NCBI GenBank assembly: GCA_903813345.2
Contig: CAIIXF020000005.1
Coordinates: 39,497,375-39,561,374 of the forward strand
Length of the DNA: 64,000 nucleotides
Reading direction: 5' to 3'
Source: Owenia fusiformis
Taxonomy: Eukaryota > Annelida > Polychaeta > Sabellida > Oweniidae
Part shown: piece by piece, positions 62,627 to 64,000 of the stretch
Position numbering within the stretch: position 1 is the first letter of the stretch
Layout of the letters: each line of letters starts with the position of its first letter
Position numbers and translations under genes: made by a program
The notes under the pieces: model-generated
Seen by the model: only the letters and a program-made list of their open reading frames with translations
The model's database searches: none
What the model was told of the DNA's origin: nothing

Positions 62627-63748
62627 CAGGCCTCGAAATTAGCGTTGCGAAGGTAGCGATTCGCTACCTGTTTTCCCAGAACACTACTTGTCATTTTCTC
62701 AAATTAGCTAACTTCGCTAGTTCCAGACAGCCGAAGATTCGGTTAAAAAAGATCGAACTTCGAGAAATGAAGTGAGCGATAATAGAGTACTCACACTAAA
62801 ACGTGATAAAAATGACACGTGTTGTAATTCGATGCATCCTCCCGATAAATATGTATCAGTGGGTCCTTTTCACACAATTCTAAAGTAATATTATCTCAAA
62901 ATAGGCTGAAATGAATGAAAGAAATGTTCAAATTTAGAGTCGTTTCCGCATTCAACCAAGTAGTCTTTCGCGCAGCTTTTTTGCGCATGTCAACATGACG
63001 GTCAAGGTCATGAACTTTAGTTTAATGTTTCCTCTTTCTTTCTAACATTTCTCATTATTCTTACGACTTTTACATGAAAATGAAGATCTATAATTAAACA
63101 AATATCTTTCAGTATAATATTAGATCGATATCGAACGGTCTTTAGCGGAATTAATAAAGATAATCAGGGAGAACATATCATTCCATTCGCGGGGCTCCAC
63201 TAGGGAATTTTGCAATATTGTTTACTAATTTTATTTGTTTATTGATTCTTGGTTCATTTAGCGATCTTTACCGTAAACTCTTTAATAACAATCCATTCCA
63301 TTATTATACTCCATTCTGGTGTTGCAAATTAGTCATATTTGGAGAGAAAACTTTGCCATACATGAAATTCCCGGGGATTTTTATTTCTTCCATATATCTA
63401 ATAGAGTGCAGTGTTCTCCCCAGGATTTTATCTGAAGTGGGTGCAAGATTCTTATTTCACAATTTAGACAAAATTTGGAAAAATATGGCTATTTTTCATG
63501 TTTTTCTCATTTTCAAGTGGGTGCAAATTGATTCTCAGGTGGGTGCATGCCTATTACCAAAATCTCAAGTGGGTGCAGTGCAATTGCTGCTGGGGAGATC
63601 ACTACAGTGTAATATATCTTATTATTGCGCTGGTAAGTCATAAGAATAATTCGAAATCTTCACTACTTGGTTCTCTCAAATAGCTACCTGGAAAATTCAC
63701 TAAGTAGTGAAACAACTACCTGATAAAAAAAGTTAAGCGCGAGGCCTG
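62627..63748. mobile_element. 1122 bp transposable element inserted in the minisatellite
   Basis: The ends are CAGGCCTCG at 62627 and CGAGGCCTG ending at 63748. The 5-bp TACTT is duplicated at 62622-62626 and 63749-63753. Removing the insertion and one TACTT restores an exact minisatellite unit (GTTGTACTTGCC), so the edges are certain. GCTACCTG/CAGGTAG-type blocks near each end continue the imperfect inversion. No transposase ORF was recognised. The longest frame (63218-63643) is not convincing. Confidence 0.92.
63409..63607. repeat. Possible nested element with CTCCCCAG ends
   Basis: CAGTGTTCTCCCCAGGA at the left and the inverted GCTGGGGAGATCACTACAG at the right bracket about 200 bp holding three to four copies of AAGTGGGTGCA. 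The inverted match is imperfect and no target duplication is clear. Confidence 0.45.
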
Positions 63749-64000
63749 TACTTGCCTTCTGCATATCTTCTACAGTAAAACATTTGAATTAGTTGTACTT
63801 GCCTTCTGCATATCTTCTACAGTAAAACATTTGAATTAGTTGTACTTGCCTTCTGCATATCTTCTACAGTAAAACATTTGAATTAGTTGTACTTGCCTTC
63901 TGCATATCTTCTACAGAAAAACATTTGATTTAACACAAGATTTAATGGTACAAATTTTTGCCAAAATGGAACATTTATATGCATTGTTACATATATTCTG

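Larger units (their letters stand above)
62359..63929. repeat. 47-bp minisatellite split by an insertion
   Basis: The unit begins TTCTACAGTAAAACATTTGA and continues ATTAGTTGTACTTGCCTTCTGCATATC in the next half, 47 bp in all. About 5.7 units run 62359-62626 and about 3.7 units run 63754-63929 in the same orientation and phase. They are interrupted by the 1122 bp element at 62627-63748. Units differ by few substitutions. Confidence 0.93.

Noticed and set aside
63218-63643. A 141-residue ORF near the window end
   Set aside because: It lies wholly inside the insertion at 62627-63748 and spans repeated AAGTGGGTGCA motifs, with no recognisable domain.

Overview
This is a 64 kb AT-rich stretch of animal nuclear DNA. 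The genes have many short exons with GT-AG introns, and no bacterial-type operon is visible. The gene content and the density of small inverted-repeat transposons fit an invertebrate metazoan, probably marine. The gene families cannot fix the phylum.

Layout. (1) 1-1906: the last exon of an ABHD6-like monoacylglycerol lipase gene (+ strand), with the rest of the gene outside the window. (2) 1907-7909: intergenic, holding an inverted pair of repeats and a 795 bp terminal-inverted-repeat element with a 5-bp target duplication and CACGGTG ends. (3) 7910-44142 (- strand): a complete DDX11/ChlR1-type Fe-S DNA helicase gene. I resolved 26 coding exons whose phases all close into a 1036-codon reading frame, and a possible 5' non-coding exon lies at about 48722. 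One intron is 17.4 kb and is packed with mobile DNA: a 304 bp element with a 9-bp duplication, a 3.3 kb element with decayed multi-domain ORF remnants, and a 22-copy 39-bp minisatellite. Another intron hosts an intact intronless short-chain dehydrogenase/reductase gene on the opposite strand (35216-36034). (4) 44.2-50.5 kb: the DDX11 5' region, a foldback element, a tRNA-like SINE head, hairpins and a CpG-richer, probably divergent promoter zone. (5) From 50556 (+ strand): the 5' part of a LEM-domain, single-TM inner-nuclear-membrane protein gene (LEMD2/LEMD3-like). Its second exon is at 55276-55328 and the remainder was not found before the window ends. (6) 56-64 kb: intronic or intergenic DNA with more MITE-like elements and a 47-bp minisatellite split cleanly by a 1122 bp insertion.

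The genes do not form a functional pathway. DDX11 is a genome-maintenance and sister-chromatid-cohesion helicase, the LEM protein tethers chromatin to the nuclear envelope, ABHD6 is a lipid hydrolase and the SDR is an oxidoreductase. The most unusual features are the Transib/RAG-like terminal signature at 4591-5385, the decayed CXC/PIN-family element at 14794-18066, the nested intronless SDR gene, and the N-terminal extension on DDX11.
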